Below are positions 17,310 to 26,396 of a DNA stretch of 64,000 nucleotides, piece after piece. The DNA lies in the NCBI RefSeq assembly GCF_023806125.1, contig NZ_JAMSKT010000008.1, positions 1-64,000 on the forward strand, given 5' to 3'. Made by a program: the position numbers and the translations under genes. Under the pieces are notes generated by a model. The model saw only the letters and a list, made by a program, of their open reading frames with translations, was not told the DNA's origin and made no database searches. Source of the DNA: Clostridium caldaquaticum. GTDB taxonomy: Bacteria; Bacillota; Clostridia; Clostridiales; Clostridiaceae. Position 1 is the first letter of the stretch. The number at the start of each line of letters is the position of its first letter.

Positions 17310-17536
17310 AATTTTCTCCTTTCATATCACAATAAACTGTTTCATTTAATATTATTGTATGTAAATACTAGAATATTATCATACTCACTTTGTATTTTAT
17401 CATAAAGCGGCTTTGTATTGTACTTTTATATGATATTTTAATATATATAAAATTTCCATTACTAAATTTTTAAAAGCTATTTTTAGGGTATAATATAAAG
17501 TGTATTATTTAATTGTTTTAAAAGGAGTGCAATTAT

Positions 17537-18175
17537 ATGGAAATAACTTGGCTTGGTCATTCTTCATTCTTAGTAAAAGACTCAAAGGGAAGAACACTGC
17601 TTACAGACCCTTTTGATCAAAGTGTTGGATATAAAGTATTTAATGGTCATGCAGATGTTGTTACTATAAGCCATCATCATTTTGATCATGATTACCTGGA
17701 AAAACTTACAGGTAATCCAGCTGTTTTAGATAAAGTTGGTTTTTTTCACGTATGTGATATCGACATTAAAGGAATTCCTTCTTATCACGATAAGGTTCAG
17801 GGTGCAAAACGAGGAGAAAATGTAATTTACGTATTTAAAATGGATGACTACAGGATATGCCATTTAGGAGACTTAGGGCATGTACTCTCAGTTCAAGATG
17901 CAGATGAAATAGGGGAAATAGATGTGCTTTTAATTCCTGTTGGCGGTAACTATACAATAGATGGGAAAGAAGCTACTGCAGTATGCAAACTTTTAAATCC
18001 AAAGATTGTTATTCCAATGCATTTTAAAACTTCAGCTATTTCCTTCCCAATTGACGGTGCTGAGACTTTTCTTATCCATATGAAAAACGGAGAAAACATT
18101 CACTCCAGTACATTAAAATTAGAAGGTAAACTTGAAGGTACAAATGTAGTTAAAATTTTAGACTTTAAAGCATAA
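17537..18175 (+). CDS. Metal-dependent hydrolase, UlaG-like beta-lactamase fold
   Basis: A 212-aa cytosolic metallo-hydrolase starting MEITWLGHSSFLV, with the metal-binding SHHHFDHDY motif (about 54-62), a DLGH second site and IPMHFKTS near the C-terminus. This set is typical of the UPF0173/UlaG-like branch, whose substrates are mostly unknown. AAAGGAG lies upstream of ATG. It is transcribed alone with its own terminator. Confidence 0.88.
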   Translation: MEITWLGHSSFLVKDSKGRTLLTDPFDQSVGYKVFNGHADVVTISHHHFDHDYLEKLTGNPAVLDKVGFFHVCDIDIKGIPSYHDKVQGAKRGENVIYVFKMDDYRICHLGDLGHVLSVQDADEIGEIDVLLIPVGGNYTIDGKEATAVCKLLNPKIVIPMHFKTSAISFPIDGAETFLIHMKNGENIHSSTLKLEGKLEGTNVVKILDFKA

Positions 18176-18205
18176 AAATGGAGAGCAAAATGCTCTCTAT
18201 TTTTA
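18174..18205. terminator. Bidirectional terminator
   Basis: AAAAATGGAGAGCA pairs with TGCTCTCTATTTTT between convergent genes. Confidence 0.85.
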
Positions 18206-18211
18206 TAAAAA

Positions 18212-18595
18212 CTATTCATGCTCTACATGTTCAAGCCCTGCATTAAAAATATTTCCTATGTGTTCATCATCTAAAGAATAATATACAACTTTTCCTTCCT
18301 TTCTAAACTTTACAAGCCTTGCACTCTTTAGTACTCTAAGCTGATGAGATATGGAGGACTGACTCATACCTAGCACTTCTGCTATATCACAAACACAAAG
18401 CTCCTTTTTTAAAAGGGCATATATTATTTTAATTCTTGTATAGTCCCCAAACACCTTAAAAAGTTCAGCTATACTTGTAAAAGTGTCTTCTTTAAGCATA
18501 TTTTCCTTTACACACCCTACACAATCTTTATGGACTTCTGTGCAGTTGCACACTTCTATATCACTACTTTTCTTAAGCTCTATATTGTTTTCCAT
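18212..18595 (-). CDS. ArsR/SmtB-family metal-sensing repressor
   Basis: Metal-responsive DNA-binding repressor, about 127 aa. The winged helix-turn-helix reads LCVCDIAEVLGMSQSSISHQ, with Cys-Val-Cys at the start of the recognition unit, as in CadC/ArsR alpha-3 sites. The N-terminus adds VCNCTEVHKDCVGC, and the C-terminus has DDEHIGNIFNAGLEHVEH, matching the alpha-5 Asp/His zinc site of SmtB. Both site types are therefore present, suggesting a Cd/Pb/Zn-type sensor. GAGGTG precedes the ATG at 18595. No metal pump gene adjoins it. Confidence 0.88.
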   Translation of the reverse strand: MENNIELKKSSDIEVCNCTEVHKDCVGCVKENMLKEDTFTSIAELFKVFGDYTRIKIIYALLKKELCVCDIAEVLGMSQSSISHQLRVLKSARLVKFRKEGKVVYYSLDDEHIGNIFNAGLEHVEHE

Positions 18596-18631
18596 ATTAC
18601 ACCTCAATGTTTAACAATTCTCTTTTAAACT

Positions 18632-18660
18632 ATTATATTATTATTGATAAATTTGTACAA
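18632..18660 (-). promoter_or_regulatory. SigA promoter of ArsR-family gene
   Basis: Minus strand TTGTAC-N17-TATAAT, about 40 bp upstream of the start codon. Confidence 0.65.
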
Positions 18661-18751
18661 CAATATCAAGCTTAATATGTAAAATCTAACCCCTGTCCAA
18701 TATAACCTATATTTTTCTTTATTATTTATTAATAACTTATATAAACTACAT

Positions 18752-20464
18752 CTAAACAATGTATTGTCTTTCAGGATTAAAATATAAATCACAGTGAAAA
18801 TTTTTTAATATATTTGTTATTTCCTCTACATTATTACAAACAGTTAATACTGATGCTACAGCAGCCATTATATTTAATACAGTTTCCTTTGAATAACTCT
18901 CATGAGTAAAAGGAAACTCTTTAACATTTGATAATTTCTTTATATTACCTTTATTGTTCCATATTATATATTCTCCTTCTAAATAAAATGCTTCTCCTCC
19001 ATTTTTTATATGCTGAATTATAAGTTCATTTTTATCAACATTATAAAGACATACATTCTCTTTATTTATTACATATTCCATTAACTCTTTTTGAGCTTTT
19101 ATAATAATTTTCCCCCCCTTATCAAGTTCATCTAAAACTACAGTTTTTATATTTATTAAATCATTTAAGTTATTAACTCTTTCCGTACTTATGTAATCTT
19201 CAGAAACAGATGTAATAATTACTGCTTTAGCATTTTCATAGCCGAGACCTTCTTTATAAATAGAAGCTCCATCAATCTCTACAACTGCTGCTTCCACTTC
19301 TTTATCAGATAAAATCTCCCTAGCACTTAAAAAACCTGCGGAAGCTAATCCAGTTTTAAACCCTAAGTTTTTTAGTATATGATTTATAAGTCTGCAAGTA
19401 ATAGTTTTGCCGTTAGTTCCCGTGACTGAAAAAATAGGAATCAGCCCTACGCCTTCTTTTATTAATGAATTAATAAAATAATCAATTACTTTATCTTTTG
19501 TATCCTTAAGTTCTTCTGCTACATCAAATACACAACCTAAATCTACAGCTTTAAGACCATCATCTTCCTGAACATCTATATACATAAATTCAATACATAT
19601 ACTGCTGTAAATCCTTTTACAGAAATCTTTCAGTTTTTGCAGTGTTTCTACAACTTCAAGTATTTCTAAGCTTCTATCACTAATTTCAATTACTTTATAT
19701 CCATTTTCTTTCTTAAGAATTACACCTGCTTCACCCTTGTAACAAATGATTCTATATTTAACCACTCCACTATACACAAAAACTCTTGTGTACATTTTCA
19801 TAACATTATCAAGAACTCTATTTAGCTCTTCCTCATCACTAATAGTTATCTTAATATCTGCTTTTTTATCTATACTTCTTAAGTTTATAGGATATTTAAA
19901 ATTTTTTATTTCTTTTATTTCTTCTATACCGTAAAGAACTTTTCCATCTACTTTTGGAATATGTGTATATCTTAAATACTTCCATAAATTTTTTCTGTTT
20001 CGTGATATTTCAACTTTTATCATGTTTTCATAACTTTGAAATTCTTTTCCTAATATTACAGAACTCTCTCCATATCCTAGCTGAAACAAATCTTCTTTTA
20101 TTTCTATTACTGGAAGACATCTATTTTGAGAAGCAATTATTATATCCTGCAGAAATCCTCGCTTAACAAGACTATCCGCTTTTTCTACTATTTTTTCTGT
20201 ATTATCTATATCATAGGATATGTTATATAATATATATTTAGAAACTTCCTCCTGGGTATATGTAACCCATAAACTATAAAGTTTTCCTTCTTTCTCCATA
20301 TCTACAAACTGTTCTTTAAAACCCAATAAAAAGGAAACTCTAAAATAGTTTTTAAGGTATTTTTTTATATCTGCATCACAGGCATTTTCAATAGATATGT
20401 TTATTATTTTCTTTTTTCTTTTCATATTGTTTCCTTCGTATACTCTAAGAGAAATTATCTTCAT
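18752..20464 (-). CDS. Cyanophycin-synthetase-like protein, C-terminally short
   Basis: The protein of 570 aa begins MKIISLRVYEGNN, like cyanophycin synthetase CphA, and carries a Mur-ligase ATP loop, SVTGTNGKT, at about residue 350. The middle region corresponds in position to the ATP-grasp part of CphA but is weakly conserved. CphA normally has about 870-900 residues with a complete Mur-ligase C-terminal domain. Here the protein stops soon after the Mur central domain (FHCDLYFNPERQYIV), so the C-terminal domain is absent. No cyanophycinase gene is nearby. It may be a divergent ligase for another amino-acid polymer or a decayed synthetase. ATG at 20464 follows AAGGATG. Confidence 0.75.
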   Translation of the reverse strand: MKIISLRVYEGNNMKRKKKIINISIENACDADIKKYLKNYFRVSFLLGFKEQFVDMEKEGKLYSLWVTYTQEEVSKYILYNISYDIDNTEKIVEKADSLVKRGFLQDIIIASQNRCLPVIEIKEDLFQLGYGESSVILGKEFQSYENMIKVEISRNRKNLWKYLRYTHIPKVDGKVLYGIEEIKEIKNFKYPINLRSIDKKADIKITISDEEELNRVLDNVMKMYTRVFVYSGVVKYRIICYKGEAGVILKKENGYKVIEISDRSLEILEVVETLQKLKDFCKRIYSSICIEFMYIDVQEDDGLKAVDLGCVFDVAEELKDTKDKVIDYFINSLIKEGVGLIPIFSVTGTNGKTITCRLINHILKNLGFKTGLASAGFLSAREILSDKEVEAAVVEIDGASIYKEGLGYENAKAVIITSVSEDYISTERVNNLNDLINIKTVVLDELDKGGKIIIKAQKELMEYVINKENVCLYNVDKNELIIQHIKNGGEAFYLEGEYIIWNNKGNIKKLSNVKEFPFTHESYSKETVLNIMAAVASVLTVCNNVEEITNILKNFHCDLYFNPERQYIV

Positions 20465-20583
20465 ATATGCCACATCCTTATTAAGTAAACTATGGATAAC
20501 CTTCCAAAAATATATAAAAGCTTTTATCTATGATTAGTATGCCATTTTTCTTATGTTATATTTATTTAAAGATAAATATATTA

Positions 20584-20623
20584 TAAGAAAAAACTGCTGG
20601 AAAACATCTCGTTCCAACAGTTT
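20584..20623 (-). terminator. Terminator of motAB
   Basis: AAACTGCTGGAA pairs with TTCCAACAGTTT (one mismatch), with TTTTTTC following on the minus strand. Confidence 0.8.
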
Positions 20624-20632
20624 ATACAATAT

Positions 20633-21364
20633 TTATTTTAATATTGTTACTTCTATTCGTCTGTTTTTCTGTCTGTTTTGTTCGCTGTCATTAGGAGCTA
20701 TAGGTCTATACTCGCCGTATCCTGCCACCTCAAATATTTTAGAATCAAACCGTTCTCCTTCCGGAAGCTCTTCAGTAAAGTATCTAACTACGCTGATAGC
20801 CCTTGCTGCCGACAATTCCCAGTTGCTTTTAAACATACTATTTTTTATAGGCACATTATCTGTATGTCCCTCTATTCTAATATTTTTATTATACTGTCTA
20901 AGTATTACAGCAAACCTTTGTAATGTATTTTTTGAATCATCCCTTAAATCTGCTTTGCCTGTATCAAACAACGCCTTATCCTTAAATCTTAAAAGGACTC
21001 CTTCCTGAACCTTTTCAACATCTATATTTTCGGTTAATCCATTGCTGTCTACTAGTTCTTTAACCTTTTTATATATATCCTCCATCTCTTCTTGCTTCTC
21101 AGCTTCTACCTCATTATTCAGTTCAAGATTTATTAAAGAATCACCTTGACTTGTATCAGGCTTTATACTTCCCGATTCCCCTATAATACCCATTGAATTA
21201 AAGGCAGCAATAACCTTTTTGAACTTTTGGTTATCTATAGTAGACATGGAATATAAAAGAACAAAGAAACATAGAAGCAATGTAACTAAATCACCATAAG
21301 TTGCAAGCCATTCCCCTCCGCCTGCACTATCGTCATCATCTACATTATAATTATTATCAGCCAT
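20633..21364 (-). CDS. motB: Flagellar motor stator protein MotB
   Basis: Peptidoglycan-anchoring stator subunit. The 243-aa protein has one N-terminal membrane helix with the ion-conducting aspartate in ATYGDLVTLLLCFFVLL (D25), a plug/linker region and a C-terminal OmpA-like peptidoglycan-binding domain (RIEGHTDNVPI, ELSAARAISVVRYF, GYGEYRP, NRRIEVTI). AAGGAGG precedes the ATG. It lies 21 bp downstream of motA. No other flagellar genes are in the window. Confidence 0.95.
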   Translation of the reverse strand: MADNNYNVDDDDSAGGGEWLATYGDLVTLLLCFFVLLYSMSTIDNQKFKKVIAAFNSMGIIGESGSIKPDTSQGDSLINLELNNEVEAEKQEEMEDIYKKVKELVDSNGLTENIDVEKVQEGVLLRFKDKALFDTGKADLRDDSKNTLQRFAVILRQYNKNIRIEGHTDNVPIKNSMFKSNWELSAARAISVVRYFTEELPEGERFDSKIFEVAGYGEYRPIAPNDSEQNRQKNRRIEVTILK

Positions 21365-21385
21365 TACATTACCTCCTTCCTGAAA

Positions 21386-22174
21386 TTATTTTTCTCCTTC
21401 TTTACTATTCATAAGTTCCATCTTCTTAGCGGTCTTATCATCTAAGAAAGATAACATTTTCTCCCTTAGCGTATTTGGATTTTCTCCTGCCTGTATACTT
21501 AAAAGTCCTTCTATAATCATCTCTTTTTGATATACTTCTTCCTCTGTTTTAGCCTTCAGTTTTTTAGACATAGGCATAAATACTACATTCGCCAAAAGTG
21601 AACCATAAAAAGTTGTAATTAAGGCAACTGACATTTGAGGACCTATAGTAGATGGGTCTGATAGCGTCTTAAGCATGTTAACCAAACCTATAAGTGTACC
21701 AATCATACCAAAAGCAGGACCTAAAGCTGCTCCAGTATCAAACATACCTCTATTGCTTTTATGTCTTTCTATAATACCTCTAATTTTTAAACCTAATACA
21801 TTTTTTATAGTATCTGGTTCTGCTCCATCTACTATCATCATCATTCCTTTTTTTATAAAACTGTCTGATATTGTTTCAATCGTATCTTCTAATGATAATA
21901 ATCCTTCTTTTCTTGCTTTCATAGACCATTCTACTAAATTATTAATTATTTCTTCATCATTTGACTTATTTTCTTTAAAAACCAGACTGAAAAGCTTAAA
22001 CAAAGTTTTTGCATTTTTCCCTTTAGTACTTAATAAAAGTGCACCAAAAGTTCCACCAATAGTTATGTATACTGATGGCAGATCAATAAATGTAAATATA
22101 GAGCCGCTTGAAAGTATTCCATATAGTATGAACCCAACAGCCAGCACTAATCCTAAAAACGACATCTTGTCCAT
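21386..22174 (-). CDS. motA: Flagellar motor stator protein MotA
   Basis: Membrane stator subunit that forms the ion channel with MotB. The 262-aa protein shows four membrane segments, a cytoplasmic loop with charged residues, and the MotA signature region AALGPAFGMIGTLIGLVNML. AGGAGG precedes the ATG. Together with motB it forms a two-gene operon with its own terminator, the usual stand-alone motAB arrangement of clostridia. Confidence 0.95.
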   Translation of the reverse strand: MDKMSFLGLVLAVGFILYGILSSGSIFTFIDLPSVYITIGGTFGALLLSTKGKNAKTLFKLFSLVFKENKSNDEEIINNLVEWSMKARKEGLLSLEDTIETISDSFIKKGMMMIVDGAEPDTIKNVLGLKIRGIIERHKSNRGMFDTGAALGPAFGMIGTLIGLVNMLKTLSDPSTIGPQMSVALITTFYGSLLANVVFMPMSKKLKAKTEEEVYQKEMIIEGLLSIQAGENPNTLREKMLSFLDDKTAKKMELMNSKEGEK

Positions 22175-22300
22175 GGTTTTCCTCCTGCTTATGTAACAAC
22201 TTTTAATTATACATACTATTTACAAATACAACATTGTTTTTATAAAGTAATAATCGTACAAAAAGATTTTTTCTTTAACATTTTATCTGTTTCTAATATA

Positions 22301-22328
22301 AAAACCAAGCAATTTTTGCTTGGTTTTT
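22301..22328 (-). terminator. Terminator of nrdDG
   Basis: AAAACCAAGCAA pairs with TTGCTTGGTTTT. The stem overlaps the first base of the nrdG stop region. Confidence 0.85.
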
Positions 22329-22848
22329 ATTTGTCTAAATCTAATGCAACTGCTCCCATAACCTCAATGCTGCTTTTCACATCGATTATTCTCTGATTGG
22401 CTGAACCTCTGAATCTAAGCGCAGAATCTTTTTTATCTTCTTCAAACTTCCCATCTACAAGCACATCCACATATTTTAAAAGCTCACTCCAGCCTCTCTT
22501 TTTATTATGATGCTGCAGTATATATTCAAAAGTATACCCCGTATAGCACCATACACTAAGTCCCATAGCTTTTACTGCTTTAGCTATATAGGAAAACTTA
22601 TCTGCCTGCTCCCAAGGCTCTCCTCCACTGAAGGTAACTCCTTTAAGTAGAGGGTTTCTTCTTATATCTTCAATAATAATATCCATATCCATAAGTTCTC
22701 CCTTATCATAAGAATGAGTGTGGGGACTAAAACAGTTTTTACAATTATGGGGACATCCTTGTGCAAAAATCACTCTTCTTATCCCTGGACCATTTACAAG
22801 ACTTTCTTGAAGTATTCCCGCTAGTCTTATTTTTTTATCAAAACTCAT
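22327..22848 (-). CDS. nrdG: Anaerobic ribonucleotide reductase activase NrdG
   Basis: Radical SAM enzyme that installs the glycyl radical on NrdD. The 173-aa protein has the CX3CX2C cluster motif at C32, C36 and C39 (GCPHNCKNC), the GGEPW SAM-binding motif, and the compact size typical of NrdG. It lies downstream of nrdD in the same direction and shares its terminator. Confidence 0.95.
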   Translation of the reverse strand: MSFDKKIRLAGILQESLVNGPGIRRVIFAQGCPHNCKNCFSPHTHSYDKGELMDMDIIIEDIRRNPLLKGVTFSGGEPWEQADKFSYIAKAVKAMGLSVWCYTGYTFEYILQHHNKKRGWSELLKYVDVLVDGKFEEDKKDSALRFRGSANQRIIDVKSSIEVMGAVALDLDK

Positions 22849-22901
22849 CAGTTCTCACCTGCAATTTAATAAAAATTATCCACATTTACAGTAAGGCTTT
22901 A

Positions 22902-25022
22902 TTAACAATTCACATTTTTATAAACACTGGCGTGGCTTTCTGTATGTGATTTTCTGTCTTTTCTTTCAGCATTTTTTCCAGCACCAAATCTTTCATCTAA
23001 GCTTAAATACCCAGTTACTCTTGAAACACCTTGTATATTATAACTTCCACATCTGCATTTGTGCTCACCGTTTTTTAAGTAAGTACCGCAGTCTCTGCAA
23101 TACCTTATATGAAAGTTTATACCTATATAACTTATATTAGTATGCTTATAAGCATAATCCAATATATCCATGATAATATCTTCTGTAGGGTAGTCGTCTA
23201 GTTCAATATAGCTTATATGCCCTGCATTGCACAGCTTATGATAAGGTGCTTCTATGTCTATCTTATCTTTTATAGATATAGGGAACCCAACTGGAATATG
23301 ATAGCTGTTAGTATAATAATCCTTATCAGTTACTCCCTTTATTTCTCCAAAAACCTTCTTATCCTGAAGTATAAATCTGCCGCTTAAACCTTCAGCTGGT
23401 GTTGCGTAAGTACTCCAATTAAGTTTTGTCTCCTTAGTAAGTTTATCTGTATAATTTCTTATATGAGTTATTATTTTAACTCCTAGTTCCCTTGCTTTTT
23501 CATCTTCTCCATGATGCTTTCCTGTTAATGCAACAAGAGTTTCAGCTAAACCTATCCAGCCTATAGCCCAAGTTCCTTGTTTTAAAATTGGCTCAATAGA
23601 ATCATCAGGGGATAGTCCCTCTGAACCTTTCATAAGTCCTTGACCTGCAACAAAAGGCAAATCCTTAACCCTTAGTTTTTTTAACACCTCATATCTGTGC
23701 ATTAATGCTTCTCTTGCCAATTCTAATTTACCATTTAATAATGAAAAGAATTTATCTATATCACCTTTAGCGAGTATCCCAAGTCTAGGAAGATTAATTG
23801 TTGTTGGAGCAATATTCCCTCTACCTTTAGTACCTGGCTCTCCATTTATGTTGGACATTATATAAGTTCTACAGCCCATTGTAGCAGGCATATATCCTTT
23901 ATCAAAGTATGCCTTATTAAAGTCAGAATCTATATTCATAAAGGTTGGGTTCATTCGCTTAGCTGCAACCCTGCAAGCTAATTTGTAAAGGTAATGATAA
24001 GGATCATTTTTTTCTCTGTTTACTCCTTCTTTCACTCTAAAAATTATATTTGGAAATATTGGCTGTTCTCCTTTACCTAACCCTTTTTCATACTCCTTAA
24101 GAAATACTTCGCATACTAAAGCAGCATCCTTGCTATATGGTATTCCTAAATTAATAGAGGAAAAAGGTACCTGACTACCTGCACGTGAATGCATTGTATT
24201 AAGATTATAAACTATTCCCTGCATAGCCTGATGAACAGTTTTTACAAGTTTTTTCTCCACTGCCTCTTCAAGTTTTTTTCCTTCTAACCCTAATTCTATT
24301 AATTCCTTTCTTATCTCCTGTCTTGTAGGCTCTATAAAAACTGACATATCATTATCAAAATCAGGATGAGACTGGCCCCCAAACATATCATTCTGTGTTC
24401 CCTGCAGCAGTATACAGGATAATTCAGCCGCTGATTCAATACGTTTAGGCCTGTTTATAGTTCCATAGCCTGTATTAAAACCTCTTTCAAGAATTTCCTT
24501 TGTAGGTATATGTAAACAGTTAGTAGTCAGATTATATGAATCAAGGTCATGGTAATAAATATCTCCATTTTCATGTGCCTTTGCCAGATGTTTCGGCATC
24601 ATTGCTAAGTTATGCCATTTATTCGATTCACTGGCTATTCTTAAAAGCTTAGAGCTGAAATTATTTCCGACATTTGCATTATCGCGATCAGTTTCTACCC
24701 CAATTCTCTCAATAGCCTTCATTAAATCTGATTTAATTTCTCTAACTTTGTTTCTTTCTTTTCTATAATTTGAATATGTAGTCTGCAGCAATTTATAATC
24801 GCTCTCAGATAGTATGTTTTCTACTATATTCTGCACTTCTTCCACAGCCACTTCTTCTTTACATAAATCTTCAATCTTTTTAATAACTTTTTGAGTTAAT
24901 TCTACAGCTTCACTTTCTTTTAGGTTATAAGCAATTTCTTCTGCTGCCCCTTTAATTGCATTAGTTATTTTGACGGAATTAAACTCAACCCTTCTCCCGT
25001 CTCTCTTCACAACATGTAGCAT
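22902..25022 (-). CDS. nrdD: Anaerobic ribonucleoside-triphosphate reductase NrdD
   Basis: Glycyl-radical class III ribonucleotide reductase making dNTPs without oxygen. The 706-aa protein starts with an ATP-cone (VVKRDGRRVEFN, about residues 4-90), continues with the catalytic barrel (NLTTNCLHIPT, PFVAGQGLM), and ends with the CRDCG/CRCG zinc site. The glycyl-radical loop SRVTGYLS lies close to the C-terminus. GGGGAGG precedes the ATG. An NrdR box overlaps the predicted transcription start. Confidence 0.96.
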   Translation of the reverse strand: MLHVVKRDGRRVEFNSVKITNAIKGAAEEIAYNLKESEAVELTQKVIKKIEDLCKEEVAVEEVQNIVENILSESDYKLLQTTYSNYRKERNKVREIKSDLMKAIERIGVETDRDNANVGNNFSSKLLRIASESNKWHNLAMMPKHLAKAHENGDIYYHDLDSYNLTTNCLHIPTKEILERGFNTGYGTINRPKRIESAAELSCILLQGTQNDMFGGQSHPDFDNDMSVFIEPTRQEIRKELIELGLEGKKLEEAVEKKLVKTVHQAMQGIVYNLNTMHSRAGSQVPFSSINLGIPYSKDAALVCEVFLKEYEKGLGKGEQPIFPNIIFRVKEGVNREKNDPYHYLYKLACRVAAKRMNPTFMNIDSDFNKAYFDKGYMPATMGCRTYIMSNINGEPGTKGRGNIAPTTINLPRLGILAKGDIDKFFSLLNGKLELAREALMHRYEVLKKLRVKDLPFVAGQGLMKGSEGLSPDDSIEPILKQGTWAIGWIGLAETLVALTGKHHGEDEKARELGVKIITHIRNYTDKLTKETKLNWSTYATPAEGLSGRFILQDKKVFGEIKGVTDKDYYTNSYHIPVGFPISIKDKIDIEAPYHKLCNAGHISYIELDDYPTEDIIMDILDYAYKHTNISYIGINFHIRYCRDCGTYLKNGEHKCRCGSYNIQGVSRVTGYLSLDERFGAGKNAERKDRKSHTESHASVYKNVNC

Positions 25023-25038
25023 ATTTTTTCCTCCCCGA

Positions 25039-25054
25039 ACACAATATATTGTTC
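25039..25054. promoter_or_regulatory. NrdR box upstream of nrdDG
   Basis: ACACAATATATTGTTC matches 14 of 16 positions of the NrdR consensus ACACWATATATWGTGT. It lies just downstream of the -10 box, where repressor binding would block transcription. Only one box was seen, although pairs are usual. Confidence 0.65.
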
Positions 25055-25061
25055 TTGGAAT

Positions 25062-25090
25062 ATTATAATGCAGGATTTCTTTTCTAGCAA
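25062..25090 (-). promoter_or_regulatory. SigA promoter of nrdDG
   Basis: Minus strand TTGCTA-N17-TATAAT, placed directly upstream of the NrdR box. Confidence 0.6.
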
Positions 25091-25285
25091 TTTTTAAAAA
25101 ATGCTTTTAACAATATTATCACCTTTAAGGTTAAATTACCTCTTATTTTTACTCTTTTTTAATAATAATTAAATTTCTTTATACTCATATAAATTGAGTG
25201 TGCAAAACTAAAAATGAATATATGGAAATAAAATTATATATTATAATAAATATGGTATAATATGCTATATTAGGAGATGATAAAA

Positions 25286-26341
25286 TTGAAAAGCAAATTT
25301 ACTGTTATAATACTTTTAAGCCTAACACTTAGTGTATCTGCTGGATGTTCTAAAATTAAAAAGAATTTAATCCAAGTTCCATCTAAGTCAAACTCTGAAA
25401 CGGAACCTGCTGCCCCTGTAAATAATTTTATTAAAGAACCAAACAAAAAACAGGCTGAATTTTTTGCTCCCTTCACTGGAGAAGAAGTTGACGAAAAAAC
25501 CTATAATAATGTTCCTTTTATGGCTATAATAGAAAATTCAAAAGATGCAAGACCTCAATCCGGACTTGTTGATGCAGATATCGTATACGAAACTATGGCT
25601 GAAGGCGGCATACCAAGAACTATTGCAATTTTTCAGAAAAACAGCCCTGAGAAAATAGGCCCTATTAGAAGCGCCCGTTCTTATTTTTTAAATTTATCAC
25701 GGGAATATAACCTTGCATTTGCACACTGCGGGGCTAGTGATGAAGCAGACGAGATGATACAAAAAAACAAACTCATGTCTCTTAATGAATTTGCATATAC
25801 AGGTTTTTATTGGAGAGAAAGAGACAGAAAAGCTCCTCACAATTTATATACCTCTGCTGATAGAATTAGGGATGCTATTGTTTCAAGAAAATATAATAAA
25901 CCAGTAAATGTTAAGTTTTCTTTTGATAAAAGTTTCTGGAATAACAATCAAAACTTTAAAACTGCAATTAATATAAATTTAAAGTTAAGCAAATACTATA
26001 GCACTTCCTACACCTATAAAGATGGTAAATATTATAAATCTATGAACGGAACGGCCTCATTAAATAAAGAAGATGCCAGACCTTTAGCCTTTACCAATAT
26101 TGTAATTCAAGCTACCAGCATAAAACAGAAAAAGGATAGTATACTCGTTGATATAACTTTAACAGGTCAAGGCGATGGATATGTAATAAGCAATGGAAAA
26201 TACATTAAAATGAAATGGTCTAAAAAAGATTTAAATTCTCAAACAATATTAACGGATGAGAACGGAACAAAAATTCCATTAAATCCAGGCAATACTTGGT
26301 GGAATATTATAGACAAAAGTGATATTGTAGAGATTCAATAA
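25286..26341 (+). CDS. DUF3048-family lipoprotein (YerB-like)
   Basis: Lipoprotein of about 351 aa with lipobox LSVSAGC near residue 20, so membrane-anchored outside the cell. The following domain has DUF3048 features: PFMAIIENSKDARPQSGL, YETMAEGGIPR, KIGPIRSARSYF and RKAPHNLYTS. B. subtilis YerB belongs to this family; its function is unknown. A TTG at 25286 is preferred as start because AGGAG is spaced properly for it, while the ATG at 25277 overlaps the ribosome site. It is transcribed alone. Confidence 0.85.
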   Translation: MKSKFTVIILLSLTLSVSAGCSKIKKNLIQVPSKSNSETEPAAPVNNFIKEPNKKQAEFFAPFTGEEVDEKTYNNVPFMAIIENSKDARPQSGLVDADIVYETMAEGGIPRTIAIFQKNSPEKIGPIRSARSYFLNLSREYNLAFAHCGASDEADEMIQKNKLMSLNEFAYTGFYWRERDRKAPHNLYTSADRIRDAIVSRKYNKPVNVKFSFDKSFWNNNQNFKTAININLKLSKYYSTSYTYKDGKYYKSMNGTASLNKEDARPLAFTNIVIQATSIKQKKDSILVDITLTGQGDGYVISNGKYIKMKWSKKDLNSQTILTDENGTKIPLNPGNTWWNIIDKSDIVEIQ

Positions 26342-26350
26342 AGAAAAAAA

Positions 26351-26396
26351 TTAAAGTAGTCTGTAAAAAGTATTAACTTTTTACAGACTACTTTAA
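26351..26396. terminator. Long bidirectional terminator
   Basis: A perfect 21-bp stem (TTAAAGTAGTCTG... region, 26351-26371 with 26376-26396) and loop ATTA lie between convergent genes. Confidence 0.9.

Noticed and set aside
20553-22196. Long plus-strand frames opposite motB and motA
   Set aside because: Shadows of well-supported stator genes; hydrophobic Ser/Leu-rich products without start signals.
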